35,910 bases of DNA from SIG455 sp045659025 (GTDB taxonomy: Bacteria > Bacillota > Clostridia > UMGS1810). Below are positions 26,005 through 33,488 of this stretch, piece after piece. Every line of letters starts with the position of its first letter. The first letter of the stretch is position 1. The stretch covers positions 1 to 35,910 of the forward strand of contig JAZOWA010000053.1 of the NCBI GenBank assembly GCA_045659025.1. The letters are read 5' to 3'. The notes below the pieces were generated by a model, which did not search any database, was not told the DNA's origin, and saw only the letters and a program-made list of their open reading frames with translations. A program made the translations under genes and the position numbers.

Positions 26005-26033
26005 ATATTACACCCAAAAAATCGTTTTGTCAA
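26005..26033 (-). promoter_or_regulatory. Promoter of the T-box transcript
   Basis: Minus-strand TTGACA (26033-26028), 17 bases, TAATAT (26010-26005). It starts only 19 bases past the stop of the carboxypeptidase gene, which has no terminator of its own, so read-through from that gene would enter the T-box leader. Confidence 0.85.
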
Positions 26034-26051
26034 TAGTTTTTTTGAAATTTT

Positions 26052-27242
26052 TTATTTGAATTCGTTAAGGTCTATGTATTTTGCGTAATATTCCTCGTAG
26101 GTGATTCCTTCGTTGCGGATGGTGGTGGCAGCATCTACTCCCACATATCTGTAATGCCAGGGCTCGTAGGCATAGCCCGTGATCCATTCCTTACCCTTGG
26201 GGTAACGCATAATGAATCCGTATTCGTGGGCGTGCTGTTGCAACCATCTGTACTCTGCGGTGTTCTCAAAGGAATCGCTGGTGGAATTGATATCCACCGC
26301 AAGGCCCGTCTGATGTTCAGAATGGCCGGGTCTGGCAGAGTACTTGTCCGCATTTACTCTGCCGGTAGAGGCAAGCTTATTGTTATAAAGCATCGCCTGA
26401 TAACTCTCTGTCCTGTATGCAGATACCACCTTCATACCAAGACCTGCGCTTTTAGCCGCATTAGCCATCTGCATGTACTTATCGTTTGCCACATCCATGA
26501 GCAGGTATGCCTTGCCGTCTCTCGCAGTGTAGGAAGGAGTCATATTCACAAGGTTGTACTGCTGGAAGTTGGAGGGAAGCTTGTAGTACTTATTCACTAT
26601 CACCAGAAGCTCATGGGGATACTCAAGGATGGTGGGGTTCTCATAGAAAGGCTCGTCCAATCCAAGATTGACTCTGTATATAACCTCATCCATACTGTAT
26701 GCGGGCATCTTGGCATGGTAGCTTATGTATTCCTGGAATCTCTCGGGGTGGAAGTTACTGTTTCTGCACACGCTCAATACATCATTGATGGTATTGAGGT
26801 AATCGCTCTGGGGCATCTGCTTCTGTATATCCATCTGGCGACTATCGCAGGCAATGGCATCAGGGAAGAACACGGAGGATATCATATCCACAGGGATATA
26901 AACCACCCCATCAACCCATATTGACGGATTCCGGAATATTATATGCTTGTCATTGTAGGTCACGGTGTTGTCACCGGGAATATGGCGGATAATGTCACCG
27001 CTTTTAGATAATGCGAGCACCTGATTGTCACGATTTCTGTAAAACACCGATGCGCCCATCTCCTCAAAGGATAATCTCATGGGCACATAATGCACGTCAT
27101 TTTTGAAAACAGTCGTAACCTCCGTAGCCTCGCCGTTGAAGCAAAGCTGAAGACTGTTATCTCCCAGCATACTCGCACCCACACAGATTGTAGCACCAAT
27201 AAGCACAATGCAAATTAAAAGCATGGATAATGACTTTTTCAT
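26052..27242 (-). CDS. VanY-like D-Ala-D-Ala carboxypeptidase (M15B) with stalk-type N-domain
   Basis: A 396-residue secreted or membrane-anchored peptidase. Residues 1-24 form a signal peptide or anchor (KKSLSMLLICIVLIGATICV). Residues about 30-125 match the copper-amine-oxidase N-terminal-like domain, common in clostridial wall proteins (YVPMRLSFEEMGASVFY, VDGVVYIPVDMISSVF). The M15 catalytic domain covers about 205-385: zinc ligands His310 and Asp317 in SEHQTGLAVD, catalytic Glu360 and ligand His363 in YEPWHYRYVG. It would trim the terminal D-alanine of peptidoglycan stem peptides. There is no vanR/vanS or van ligase gene nearby, so a glycopeptide-resistance role is not supported. It has its own promoter; GAGGTG precedes the ATG. 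Confidence 0.92.
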   Translation of the reverse strand: MKKSLSMLLICIVLIGATICVGASMLGDNSLQLCFNGEATEVTTVFKNDVHYVPMRLSFEEMGASVFYRNRDNQVLALSKSGDIIRHIPGDNTVTYNDKHIIFRNPSIWVDGVVYIPVDMISSVFFPDAIACDSRQMDIQKQMPQSDYLNTINDVLSVCRNSNFHPERFQEYISYHAKMPAYSMDEVIYRVNLGLDEPFYENPTILEYPHELLVIVNKYYKLPSNFQQYNLVNMTPSYTARDGKAYLLMDVANDKYMQMANAAKSAGLGMKVVSAYRTESYQAMLYNNKLASTGRVNADKYSARPGHSEHQTGLAVDINSTSDSFENTAEYRWLQQHAHEYGFIMRYPKGKEWITGYAYEPWHYRYVGVDAATTIRNEGITYEEYYAKYIDLNEFK

Positions 27243-27283
27243 AAGTACACCTCGCAGTTTTTTCGTACGTAATCTATACTTTA

Positions 27284-27313
27284 ATTATACCGCTTATGTT
27301 GATGTACGTTCAA
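27284..27313 (-). promoter_or_regulatory. Promoter for the VanY-like gene
   Basis: Minus-strand TTGAAC (27313-27308), 18 bases, TATAAT (27289-27284), about 40 bases before the ATG. Confidence 0.75.
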
Positions 27314-27362
27314 GAGTTTTTTACAAATTTCCTGTTATTTTTTCATTTTTCACCATAAAAAG

Positions 27363-27388
27363 ACGGAGAGAGGCACTCCTCTCTCCGT
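27363..27388 (-). terminator. Terminator after the HTH-superoxide reductase gene
   Basis: ACGGAGAGAGG (27363-27373) and CCTCTCTCCGT (27378-27388) form an 11-bp stem with a 4-base loop, directly after the stop; the minus strand continues CTTTTTATGG. Confidence 0.9.
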
Positions 27389-27973
27389 TTATATTTTATA
27401 TTCGTATAGTCCGTGGGTGTTGCACCAGAAATACAATGTGCCACGGAAAGAACTCGGCAAGTACACCGAGGGTGTCTGCTCGCTGTAGAGACGTATGGTC
27501 ATAACCCTGTCATACCCCACATACGCTACAAAACCAATGAAATGGTCTTTGGTCATATCATGGGTGAATTCCACGTAGTATTCATCATCTGCCTTTGATA
27601 CGGTGACGGGGTGATTATCGTCGGCAGGTTTGCTTTGGAGTGCATCTATAGGTTTGCCACAGCATACCACCTGATACTCTCCCGTGCCCTGCACCACACT
27701 CCCGCATTCAGGACACACGAAAAACCTGATTTTCTTCATATTGCCTGATTCACGTGGGTTTTCAGCGAGGTCGCCGGACAGCAGTATCCTCTCACTCACA
27801 CCCAACACATCCGCCAATGCCGATATGACAGACACATCAGGGAATCCATGCCCCGTCTCCCATTTGGATACGGTCTTGGGCATAACTCCCACCTTGTCGG
27901 CAACGTCCTTCTGGGTCATACCCTTCGCCTTCCTTAAAGCGCAAAGCAACTTACCGCACCTTTTAAGATCCAT
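27389..27973 (-). CDS. HTH regulator fused to a superoxide-reductase (desulfoferrodoxin)-like domain
   Basis: A 194-residue protein. Residues about 4-65 are an XRE-type helix-turn-helix (LRKAKGMTQKDVADKVGV, KTVSKWETGHGFPD). Residues 85-112 look like a desulforedoxin rubredoxin-type iron site: Cys87-x2-Cys90 and Cys104-Cys105 in CPECG...VVCCGKPI. Residues about 118-194 match the superoxide reductase domain with all five iron ligands of the family in order: His121, His138 and His144 (HDMTKDH, the usual H-x5-H), then Cys184 and His187 in CNTHGL. A redox- or superoxide-responsive regulator is the natural inference, though the fused domain may also act as an enzyme. No obvious target gene is adjacent except VanY downstream. 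The ATG follows GGGGAGG. It is transcribed alone. Confidence 0.88.
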   Translation of the reverse strand: MDLKRCGKLLCALRKAKGMTQKDVADKVGVMPKTVSKWETGHGFPDVSVISALADVLGVSERILLSGDLAENPRESGNMKKIRFFVCPECGSVVQGTGEYQVVCCGKPIDALQSKPADDNHPVTVSKADDEYYVEFTHDMTKDHFIGFVAYVGYDRVMTIRLYSEQTPSVYLPSSFRGTLYFWCNTHGLYEYKI

Positions 27974-27994
27974 CTCAATCGCCTCCCCACTTTA

Positions 27995-28022
27995 AGTATA
28001 ATACGTTCACCAATATTTTCAA
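27995..28022 (-). promoter_or_regulatory. Promoter for the HTH-superoxide reductase gene
   Basis: Minus-strand TTGAAA (28022-28017), 16 bases, TATACT (28000-27995), about 20 bases before the ATG, so the leader is very short. Autoregulation is possible, but no operator palindrome was recognised. Confidence 0.65.
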
Positions 28023-28056
28023 CCCACTATTCGTACATATCTGAATTTACAAAATA

Positions 28057-28083
28057 AAAAAGACATCCAGTCGGATGTCTTTT
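28057..28083. terminator. Hairpin with A/T flanks (terminator-like)
   Basis: AAAAGACATCC (ending 28068) pairs with GGATGTCTTTT (28073-28083) over AGTC. On the minus strand it is followed by TTATTTTG. It would stop any minus-strand transcript coming from the repeat-rich spacer into the HTH-superoxide reductase gene. Confidence 0.65.
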
Positions 28084-28120
28084 CTGGCTTTCACGTACAT
28101 AATAGATGCAGATATATTTT

Positions 28121-28303
28121 AAATGAAATCGTGCAAAACACGATGAAATCCAAACAAGTTTGGATGAAATTAAATCCGCCCTTATTATCCCGACGAAGTC
28201 GGATTTCATCTGCGAAAGCAGATTTCATCCACGATAGTGGATTTATCCCGTCGTAAGACGGATTTAGTTGAAAAAAGCACTTGCAGATTGCAAGTGCTTT
28301 TTT
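28121..28303 (+). repeat. Array of seven hairpins ending in a terminator (possible ncRNA or repeat element)
   Basis: Seven short hairpins stand in a row joined by linkers of the type GAAAT or ATTTCAT: 28128-28144, 28148-28165, 28190-28202, 28208-28223, 28227-28242, 28248-28261 and 28271-28303. On the plus strand several loops are GNNA-type tetraloops (GAAA, GATA, GTAA). The last hairpin has a 15-bp stem, AAAAAAGCACTTGCA with its inverse, and ends in a U tract followed by CTGG, a complete plus-strand intrinsic terminator. From memory, similar arrays occur as interspersed repeats in clostridial genomes. No coding frame is convincing. It may be a structured RNA or a mobile palindromic element. 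Confidence 0.6.
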
Positions 28304-28538
28304 CTGGAAGAACCGAATGGTTTAGATGACATTAATTCTAGTGATTTGCCAAAAAAGTGAACTTGAATTAACTGTTGCAACCTCAACTCTTACAGTATAT
28401 ATTTCGCATTACTAATCACCGTGTTGATGCTACAACTTTTTCCTCGCTGCATCTACCACCGTCAGCACTCGGATGCTAAATTCACAAACGTGCTTGGAAC
28501 TCCACGATATTCTTAAATTTTCAACGGTAAAATTTAAA
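28304..28538. other. Non-coding spacer, no recognised gene
   Basis: AT-rich sequence between the hairpin array and the MITE-like element. No open frame with a ribosome binding site, no tRNA and no known RNA motif were recognised. Confidence 0.5.
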
Positions 28539-28787
28539 GGGAATGTTTAAAAATGCACAGACCGTTCAACAGCTTTAAATCAACATTTATAAGCATCCAA
28601 TATTTCGAAAACTTATAAAATTTGGTTAAAATCCGCAAATTTGCGGATTTTTTCTTGTTTTATGCCATTGAACTACAAACTAAACTAACCACTCGGCGTA
28701 TACCATACGCCCTCGGGCAAGGTCTTATGCGGAATAAACCGCATAAGACTTAGTTTCGTCCGTTCTGCACTATTTTTAAACATTCCC
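28539..28787. mobile_element. Second MITE-like element with 16-bp inverted ends
   Basis: GGGAATGTTTAAAAAT at 28539-28554 recurs in inverse at 28772-28787 (perfect 16 bp), and similarity continues inward through TGCA. Inside are a 24-bp palindrome (28628-28651), the hairpin GGCGTA-TACCA-TACGCC (28695-28711) and an 11-bp stem GTCTTATGCGG/CCGCATAAGAC (28722-28749). There is no coding capacity. The length, ends and lack of a transposase suggest a MITE or a structured repeat. Confidence 0.5.
28628..28653 (+). terminator. Palindrome with U tract
   Basis: AAAATCCGCAAA (28628-28639) is followed immediately by its inverse TTTGCGGATTTT (28640-28651) and then TTCTTG. It could act as a plus-strand terminator, or be a structural part of the MITE-like element. 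Confidence 0.4.
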
Positions 28788-28824
28788 TTCGTTCCGTCCG
28801 TTCTGCACTCTTTTTAACCATCCC
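28757..28824. repeat. Tandem imperfect direct repeat
   Basis: CGTCCGTTCTGCACTATTTT (start of unit 28757-28787) recurs at 28795-28824 as CGTCCGTTCTGCACTCTTTT and then TAACCATCCC. The first unit is the right end of the MITE-like element, so the second may be the end of an older or decayed copy. The remaining sequence to 28907 shows no gene. Confidence 0.55.
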
Positions 28825-28907
28825 CAATGATTGTGGGCTGACTTTATAAACAGTCACATTTTTTAGATCTTATATATACAAAATACATCATACCAATCAG
28901 TATAAAA

Positions 28908-30164
28908 TTATAAAGGATGAAAAAGCGGAAATATAATCAAAGTTAGAATTAGTGTAATTATATTAAGAATACCGCCGACCTTTACATAATCCATAAAACG
29001 GTACCCCGCCGTCAGAGTCATGGCGTTAGGCGGAGAAGATGTCGGAGTAATGTATACAACGTTTGCAAATACTGCAACTGCAAGCGCAAGCGATCTTGGA
29101 TTTATTCCAAAACTATTCGCCAGATAGATAGAAATCGGAACCAAAATCGTTGTTGTAGCAGATGTAGAGATCATATTCGCCATCAGGGAGGACAAAACAG
29201 CAACAATAATAAGGATAAAGTAGTGGTTGATCTCCGATCCCGTCAGTTTTACAATACTGTCAACAATTAACTCACCTGCTCCACTTTCATTCAGACACGC
29301 TGCCATACTTAATGCACTGGCAAGTAAAATAACAGTATTCCAGTCAACAGTTTTGAATGCATCCTTGACTTTGACACATCTGAAAACAACACATGCACAC
29401 GCGCCTAACATCGCTATGATACTATAATTGAACACCTGTGTAATAAATCCGAGAACGCAAAGGATCATAATGATCAAAGAAATCAGCATTTGCCCAGTAA
29501 AATGTTGTTCAGTGTCTATGCTTTTTATTTCCTTAGTTTTTTCCTCTGACAAATGCCCGAGCATTTTTTTGCCAACAAACAAAAAATACAGCAACAAAAG
29601 CAAGAACTTTGGTATACCTGTCATGGCATACTCAAAAAAACCCACACTTTCTATTCCTTTCTGCTCAAGGATGCCTTGCGTAATAACCTGAGGCGTAGAG
29701 CCTATTAAGGTGATTCCGCCACCTGCAATTGCAGCAAAGCCTATTGGCATATACAATGTTTTCTTATGAAGCGCACCCTTCGATGCAACAACTGCCGCCT
29801 CTGCAATAGGAAGCATCATAGCGACTGTTGCGGTATTGGAGAAAAAAGCTGATATAATACCTGCAAGCATTATACACGCAAACATAAAACCACTTTCATT
29901 GCTTCCAAACAAGCGAATGAGTTTCTTTCCGAAATATGCTGCGGCTCCTGTATGAAAAAAGGTGTCTCCAACTATACACATACCAAGAACCATAATAGTA
30001 ACATCATTTGAGAATCCGGAAAAAACTGTATTGTAGGAGCAGCATCCAAATATACCCATGGCTATACATGATAATAAAGATGTTACCGTCAGGGGAATCA
30101 ATTCAGTGATATAAAGAAATAGCGTGACAGCTAATATAATAACAGCAATAATGCTAGGTTCCAT
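28908..30164 (-). CDS. DASS/SLC13-type carboxylate transporter
   Basis: A 418-residue inner-membrane carrier with about 11 membrane segments. The SNT motif appears in FFSNTATVAMMLPI and the second re-entrant signature in TPTSSPPNAM, as in sodium-coupled di- and tricarboxylate carriers of the DASS (divalent anion:Na+ symporter) family; ITLIGSTPQVITQGIL is also family-like. It is the last gene of the acyl-relay operon, 43 bases after the ligase gene, so it is likely to bring in, or balance, the acid that the ligase activates. Substrate (for example succinate, malate or another carboxylate) cannot be read from sequence. The ATG has GAGG very close and AAAGGA about 12 bases upstream; the exact start is slightly uncertain. 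No clear terminator follows. Confidence 0.85.
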   Translation of the reverse strand: MEPSIIAVIILAVTLFLYITELIPLTVTSLLSCIAMGIFGCCSYNTVFSGFSNDVTIMVLGMCIVGDTFFHTGAAAYFGKKLIRLFGSNESGFMFACIMLAGIISAFFSNTATVAMMLPIAEAAVVASKGALHKKTLYMPIGFAAIAGGGITLIGSTPQVITQGILEQKGIESVGFFEYAMTGIPKFLLLLLYFLFVGKKMLGHLSEEKTKEIKSIDTEQHFTGQMLISLIIMILCVLGFITQVFNYSIIAMLGACACVVFRCVKVKDAFKTVDWNTVILLASALSMAACLNESGAGELIVDSIVKLTGSEINHYFILIIVAVLSSLMANMISTSATTTILVPISIYLANSFGINPRSLALAVAVFANVVYITPTSSPPNAMTLTAGYRFMDYVKVGGILNIITLILTLIIFPLFHPL

Positions 30165-30207
30165 ACCTCACATAAATCCTTTCACATTCTTTTTTTATTG
30201 TGTTGAC

Positions 30208-31662
30208 TTATTGATTGTTCTTATAGAACTTCCTGTCAACTTTACCGTTGGATGTCCTCTGAATTGAATCGACAAACTCTATTACCGTTGGAATCTTATA
30301 ACGGTCGAGTTGTGCCGTCAGTGCCTCAAAAACAGTCTTAATATCCCCTTCAAACAATTCATTTTTCACAATCAATAGCTTTGGCGTCTGCCCGGTGATA
30401 CGATCAGGTATTGAGAAACAAACGCAATCATTTACGCCCCGAATCGAAAGTGCCGCATTTTCTATCTCAGAGGGAATAACTTTCAATCCGCCAATATTGA
30501 TAACATCGTCCTTTCTTCCCTTTACATACAAGAAACCTTCACTATCATAAAAACCGACATCATTTGAAAGGAAATAACCGTCTTTGAACACCGCGTTATT
30601 TAAATCGTCGCGCTGCCAATAACCAACCATATTCATCTCACTTTTTATCGTGATCGTACCCGTTTCTCCAACTTTAACCGATGTAAAATCATCATTAACA
30701 ACCTTAACATCTACATCAATACATGGCTTTCCCACACAAGTAATATCCTTTTCATCCCGGTCGTAGCGATGAAGACATACCGAACCGTTTTCCGATGATC
30801 CATAAGAAAAATACAGTCTGCTGTGCGGCAGCATTTGCCTCATGAAGACGCGTTGGGATTCCTGCATTGGTGCAGAAGCTGTATAGACATAGTCTATCTG
30901 ATCTGCAAACGAATAAAGTTTGTCCTTTGAAAGCTGCTGCAAAATAGAAATGTTCGCCGGCGGCAGATATAGTGATGTTACCTTATACTCCTCCATAAAT
31001 GAGAACATACGATTCATCTTCGTAATCCCATCAAGGAAAATAAAAGTACCGCCCATATAGCCGTTGAGATAAAGTTCTCGCATAGGTGCTACATGATTGA
31101 GAGGAACCAAGGTAATTCCTACATTATTTTCTTTAATCTCAACTTCATGAACACGAACAAGTGCAGTTTTCATAATATTTTGGTGTGAAAGAACAACTCC
31201 CTTGGGAGCACCGGTCGTACCGGTGGTGAACATCATATCAGCGATCATATCCGATGTGGGAAATGAATATGTGTACTGCGAAAAAAATGCACACACTTTT
31301 TCCCCGATATTCTCATACATCAAATACAGATGATGATCGAACGCATAGTTTGATAAAATCAATGTCGCATCGACCCGTGTTGCGATATCTTCCACCATGT
31401 TTTTATCAGCATTCTTTTCAATCGGTACAAAAACGGCACCGGCCAAATGGCATCCATAACAGGCAATAACGAACCAGTTGGTATAGGCCGCCTGAACAAT
31501 CACCCTATCTCCGGGCTTTATGCCCATTTCAGAAATCAGTCCGGCAAATTTTTCAATTTTTTCCCATAACTTACCGTATGTAATTTGTTCTTTTTCAAAA
31601 ACAACTGCTAGTTTGTCAGGATGCTCTTTTGCATGCATACAGATTCTTTCAACAATCGTCAT
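30208..31662 (-). CDS. AMP-forming acid ligase of an acyl carrier relay (DltA-like role)
   Basis: A 484-residue class I adenylate-forming enzyme. Motifs: P-loop TTGTTGAPKG (146-155), YGSSENG in place of YGxTE (287-293), GYFLSNDVG with Asp368, GRKDDVINIGGLKV (382-394) and the catalytic lysine Lys474 in TSNGKVDRK. In the substrate region it has VPLNHVAPM (about 186-194), as in acyl and aryl acid ligases, and lacks the FDxS-type aspartate that holds the amino group in amino-acid-activating enzymes. It should therefore charge the neighbouring carrier protein with a carboxylic acid rather than D-alanine. The start follows AAAGGA. It lies 94 bases after the carrier-protein gene in the five-gene operon. 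Confidence 0.88.
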   Translation of the reverse strand: MTIVERICMHAKEHPDKLAVVFEKEQITYGKLWEKIEKFAGLISEMGIKPGDRVIVQAAYTNWFVIACYGCHLAGAVFVPIEKNADKNMVEDIATRVDATLILSNYAFDHHLYLMYENIGEKVCAFFSQYTYSFPTSDMIADMMFTTGTTGAPKGVVLSHQNIMKTALVRVHEVEIKENNVGITLVPLNHVAPMRELYLNGYMGGTFIFLDGITKMNRMFSFMEEYKVTSLYLPPANISILQQLSKDKLYSFADQIDYVYTASAPMQESQRVFMRQMLPHSRLYFSYGSSENGSVCLHRYDRDEKDITCVGKPCIDVDVKVVNDDFTSVKVGETGTITIKSEMNMVGYWQRDDLNNAVFKDGYFLSNDVGFYDSEGFLYVKGRKDDVINIGGLKVIPSEIENAALSIRGVNDCVCFSIPDRITGQTPKLLIVKNELFEGDIKTVFEALTAQLDRYKIPTVIEFVDSIQRTSNGKVDRKFYKNNQ

Positions 31663-31756
31663 TCTATTTTTCCTTTCGTCTTACCTGCTATAAAGAAGCA
31701 GTATTTATTCGATTGAAAGTGCAATTGGAATAGTCAAGCTCTCATTCAGTACGTTT

Positions 31757-31987
31757 TTATGCACCCATGATCCGATTTACTGTATTCACAATGGCATCAA
31801 TGCTGTTTAGGTTTTCAGGTTCAATCTGATCAAGATCGAAGTCTACATCGAACTCCATGGAAAGTTCTGAAACCAAGGTAATGATGGATAAGGAATCCAA
31901 TATACCGTCATCAACCAAGCGGTCTGAGGCAGCAAAATCAATCTGAGGCAATACCTCTTTTAAAATTTGTAAAATCTTTTCTTTCAT
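31757..31987 (-). CDS. Acyl carrier protein (DltC-like)
   Basis: A 76-residue carrier protein. The phosphopantetheine site is Ser32 in DDGILDSLSIITLV, with the usual acidic four-helix pattern around it (KEVLPQIDFAASDRLVDDG before, ELSMEFDVDFDLDQI after). The DGILDSL form, with Ile-Leu before Asp-Ser, resembles DltC and other stand-alone carriers of surface-modification systems more than fatty-acid ACP. The ATG follows AAAGGATG. It lies between the MBOAT gene (24 bases) and the ligase gene (94 bases), so it presumably carries the activated acid from the cytoplasmic ligase to the membrane acyltransferase. Confidence 0.93.
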   Translation of the reverse strand: MKEKILQILKEVLPQIDFAASDRLVDDGILDSLSIITLVSELSMEFDVDFDLDQIEPENLNSIDAIVNTVNRIMGA

Positions 31988-32011
31988 AGTTTTTACATCC
32001 TTTCTTGCAAA

Positions 32012-33469
32012 TTAAAAATTAAAATAAATAAACGGATTATATCCACCGCTTATTGTATACGAAGCAGAAACAAAAAAGATACATAGCATTGCAACAAGCT
32101 TGAATAAATTCCATATCTTCTCTCCTCGTTTTCCACTGCATAATTCATTGATCTTTTCTACAATCGGGAATGAGAAGAGAAGGCCTGCCACTAATACAAA
32201 TTTATACTGTCCTAACCAGTAGATGCACGCGCTGTCAATAAACGCATTGCCACTCAGGCGAAGCATAGAACCATAATATATAATCGCCTGTCCAACACTT
32301 TCCGATTTGAATATAACCTTTGTAAGCAATACAATCAGGAATGTTGAACAGAAGCCAACTACCGCCGCAAGTTTTTTGTTTTGAATCGGTTTTCTGTTCT
32401 GTTCCCAGAAAATAAAAACAAATTGGATGAGTCCCCACAGAACAAAAGTCATATTGGCGCCATGCCAGATACCGGTAGCCATCCAGACAACAAACAGTAC
32501 AAAGCCGGTAGAAAGGAGCGCTGATGTCTTTCTATCAAATTTCTCAGACAGCTTTTTTCTGATTTTTATAGCGGGGCCCAAAGAGAGTGGATAATACAAA
32601 TAATCACGGAACCACTCGCCCAAAGAGATATGCCATCTTCGCCAGTACTCCGATATGGATTTGGATATATAGGGATAATTAAAGTTTTCATTAAATGTGA
32701 ATCCAAACATTTTTCCAAGACCAATCGCCATGTCTGAGTATCCGGAAAAATCAAAATAGATCTGCAGCATATAGGCAAGAGCACCCGTCCATGCAAGAAC
32801 AGTGGACAATTCACTGCCACCGGAAGAAAAGGCCAAATCAGCTAAAGGTGCCAACTGATTAGACAAAAGAACCTTCTTTGCCATACCTATGCAAAAACGG
32901 CATGCCCCGGAATAAAAATTTTCAAACGAATGCTCTCTGTTCTTCAGCTGTTCAGCAATCGAACCGTAACGCACAATGGGGCCTGCTACCAACTGTGGGA
33001 AAAAGGCAATATACAGTCCTACATTTATAATACTGGTCTGCGCCTCGTCCTTTTTTCTATATACATCGACCACATATGACAATGCCTGAAATGTATAAAA
33101 TGAAATACCAATAGGCAGAGTCAGGTTGGACAGCGCACTGCCGGATATACCAAACATATTCAGTATCCAGGACAGGTATTTGAATACAAACAGTAGTCCC
33201 AGATTGAAAACACATCCGAGGGCAACAATCCACTTTCCCTTTTTAGTCTTCGGACAGGTGGAAACTGCACGACCAAGGAAATAGTTCACTATGATGCTCA
33301 ATATCATCAGAAGAACATATAACGGCTCTCCCCATGCATAGAAAAACATCGAAACACCCAGAAGCCAAATGTTTTTCAGAGAAATGTTATTCCGAAAAAA
33401 CGGAAGGTAGTACACAAGCAATGTAAGAGGGAGAAATAAAAATAAAAATACCGCATCTGAAAAAACCAT
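32012..33469 (-). CDS. MBOAT family membrane O-acyltransferase (AlgI/DltB-like)
   Basis: A 485-residue integral membrane protein with about ten or more helices. It shows the AlgI/DltB hallmarks: LPIGISFYTFQALSYVVDVYR (about 118-138, split by loops), YFDFSGYSDMAIG (about 238-250), SEYWRRWHISLGEWFRDYLYYPL (about 273-295, His280) and the catalytic histidine His336 in GIWHGANMTFVLWG. The family moves an acyl group from a cytoplasmic donor (for DltB, the charged DltC) across the membrane to a surface acceptor. The ATG follows AAGGAAGAAG. It lies 19 bases after the SGNH gene and 24 bases before the carrier gene. The AlgI and DltB branches cannot be separated by eye. Confidence 0.95.
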   Translation of the reverse strand: MVFSDAVFLFLFLPLTLLVYYLPFFRNNISLKNIWLLGVSMFFYAWGEPLYVLLMILSIIVNYFLGRAVSTCPKTKKGKWIVALGCVFNLGLLFVFKYLSWILNMFGISGSALSNLTLPIGISFYTFQALSYVVDVYRKKDEAQTSIINVGLYIAFFPQLVAGPIVRYGSIAEQLKNREHSFENFYSGACRFCIGMAKKVLLSNQLAPLADLAFSSGGSELSTVLAWTGALAYMLQIYFDFSGYSDMAIGLGKMFGFTFNENFNYPYISKSISEYWRRWHISLGEWFRDYLYYPLSLGPAIKIRKKLSEKFDRKTSALLSTGFVLFVVWMATGIWHGANMTFVLWGLIQFVFIFWEQNRKPIQNKKLAAVVGFCSTFLIVLLTKVIFKSESVGQAIIYYGSMLRLSGNAFIDSACIYWLGQYKFVLVAGLLFSFPIVEKINELCSGKRGEKIWNLFKLVAMLCIFFVSASYTISGGYNPFIYFNF

Positions 33470-33488
33470 TTTTTACCATCTTCTTCCT

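Noticed and set aside
26154..26924. Plus-strand open frame of 256 codons
   Set aside because: It is antisense to the VanY-like gene, whose zinc ligands and domain order are clear; no ribosome binding site.
26052..27242. A vancomycin-resistance locus
   Set aside because: Only a VanY-like carboxypeptidase is present. No two-component system, D-Ala-D-Lac or D-Ala-D-Ser ligase, or VanX gene is nearby.
28121..28303. A CRISPR array
   Set aside because: The units are hairpins of differing sequence joined by short linkers; there are no identical repeats with regular unique spacers and no cas genes.
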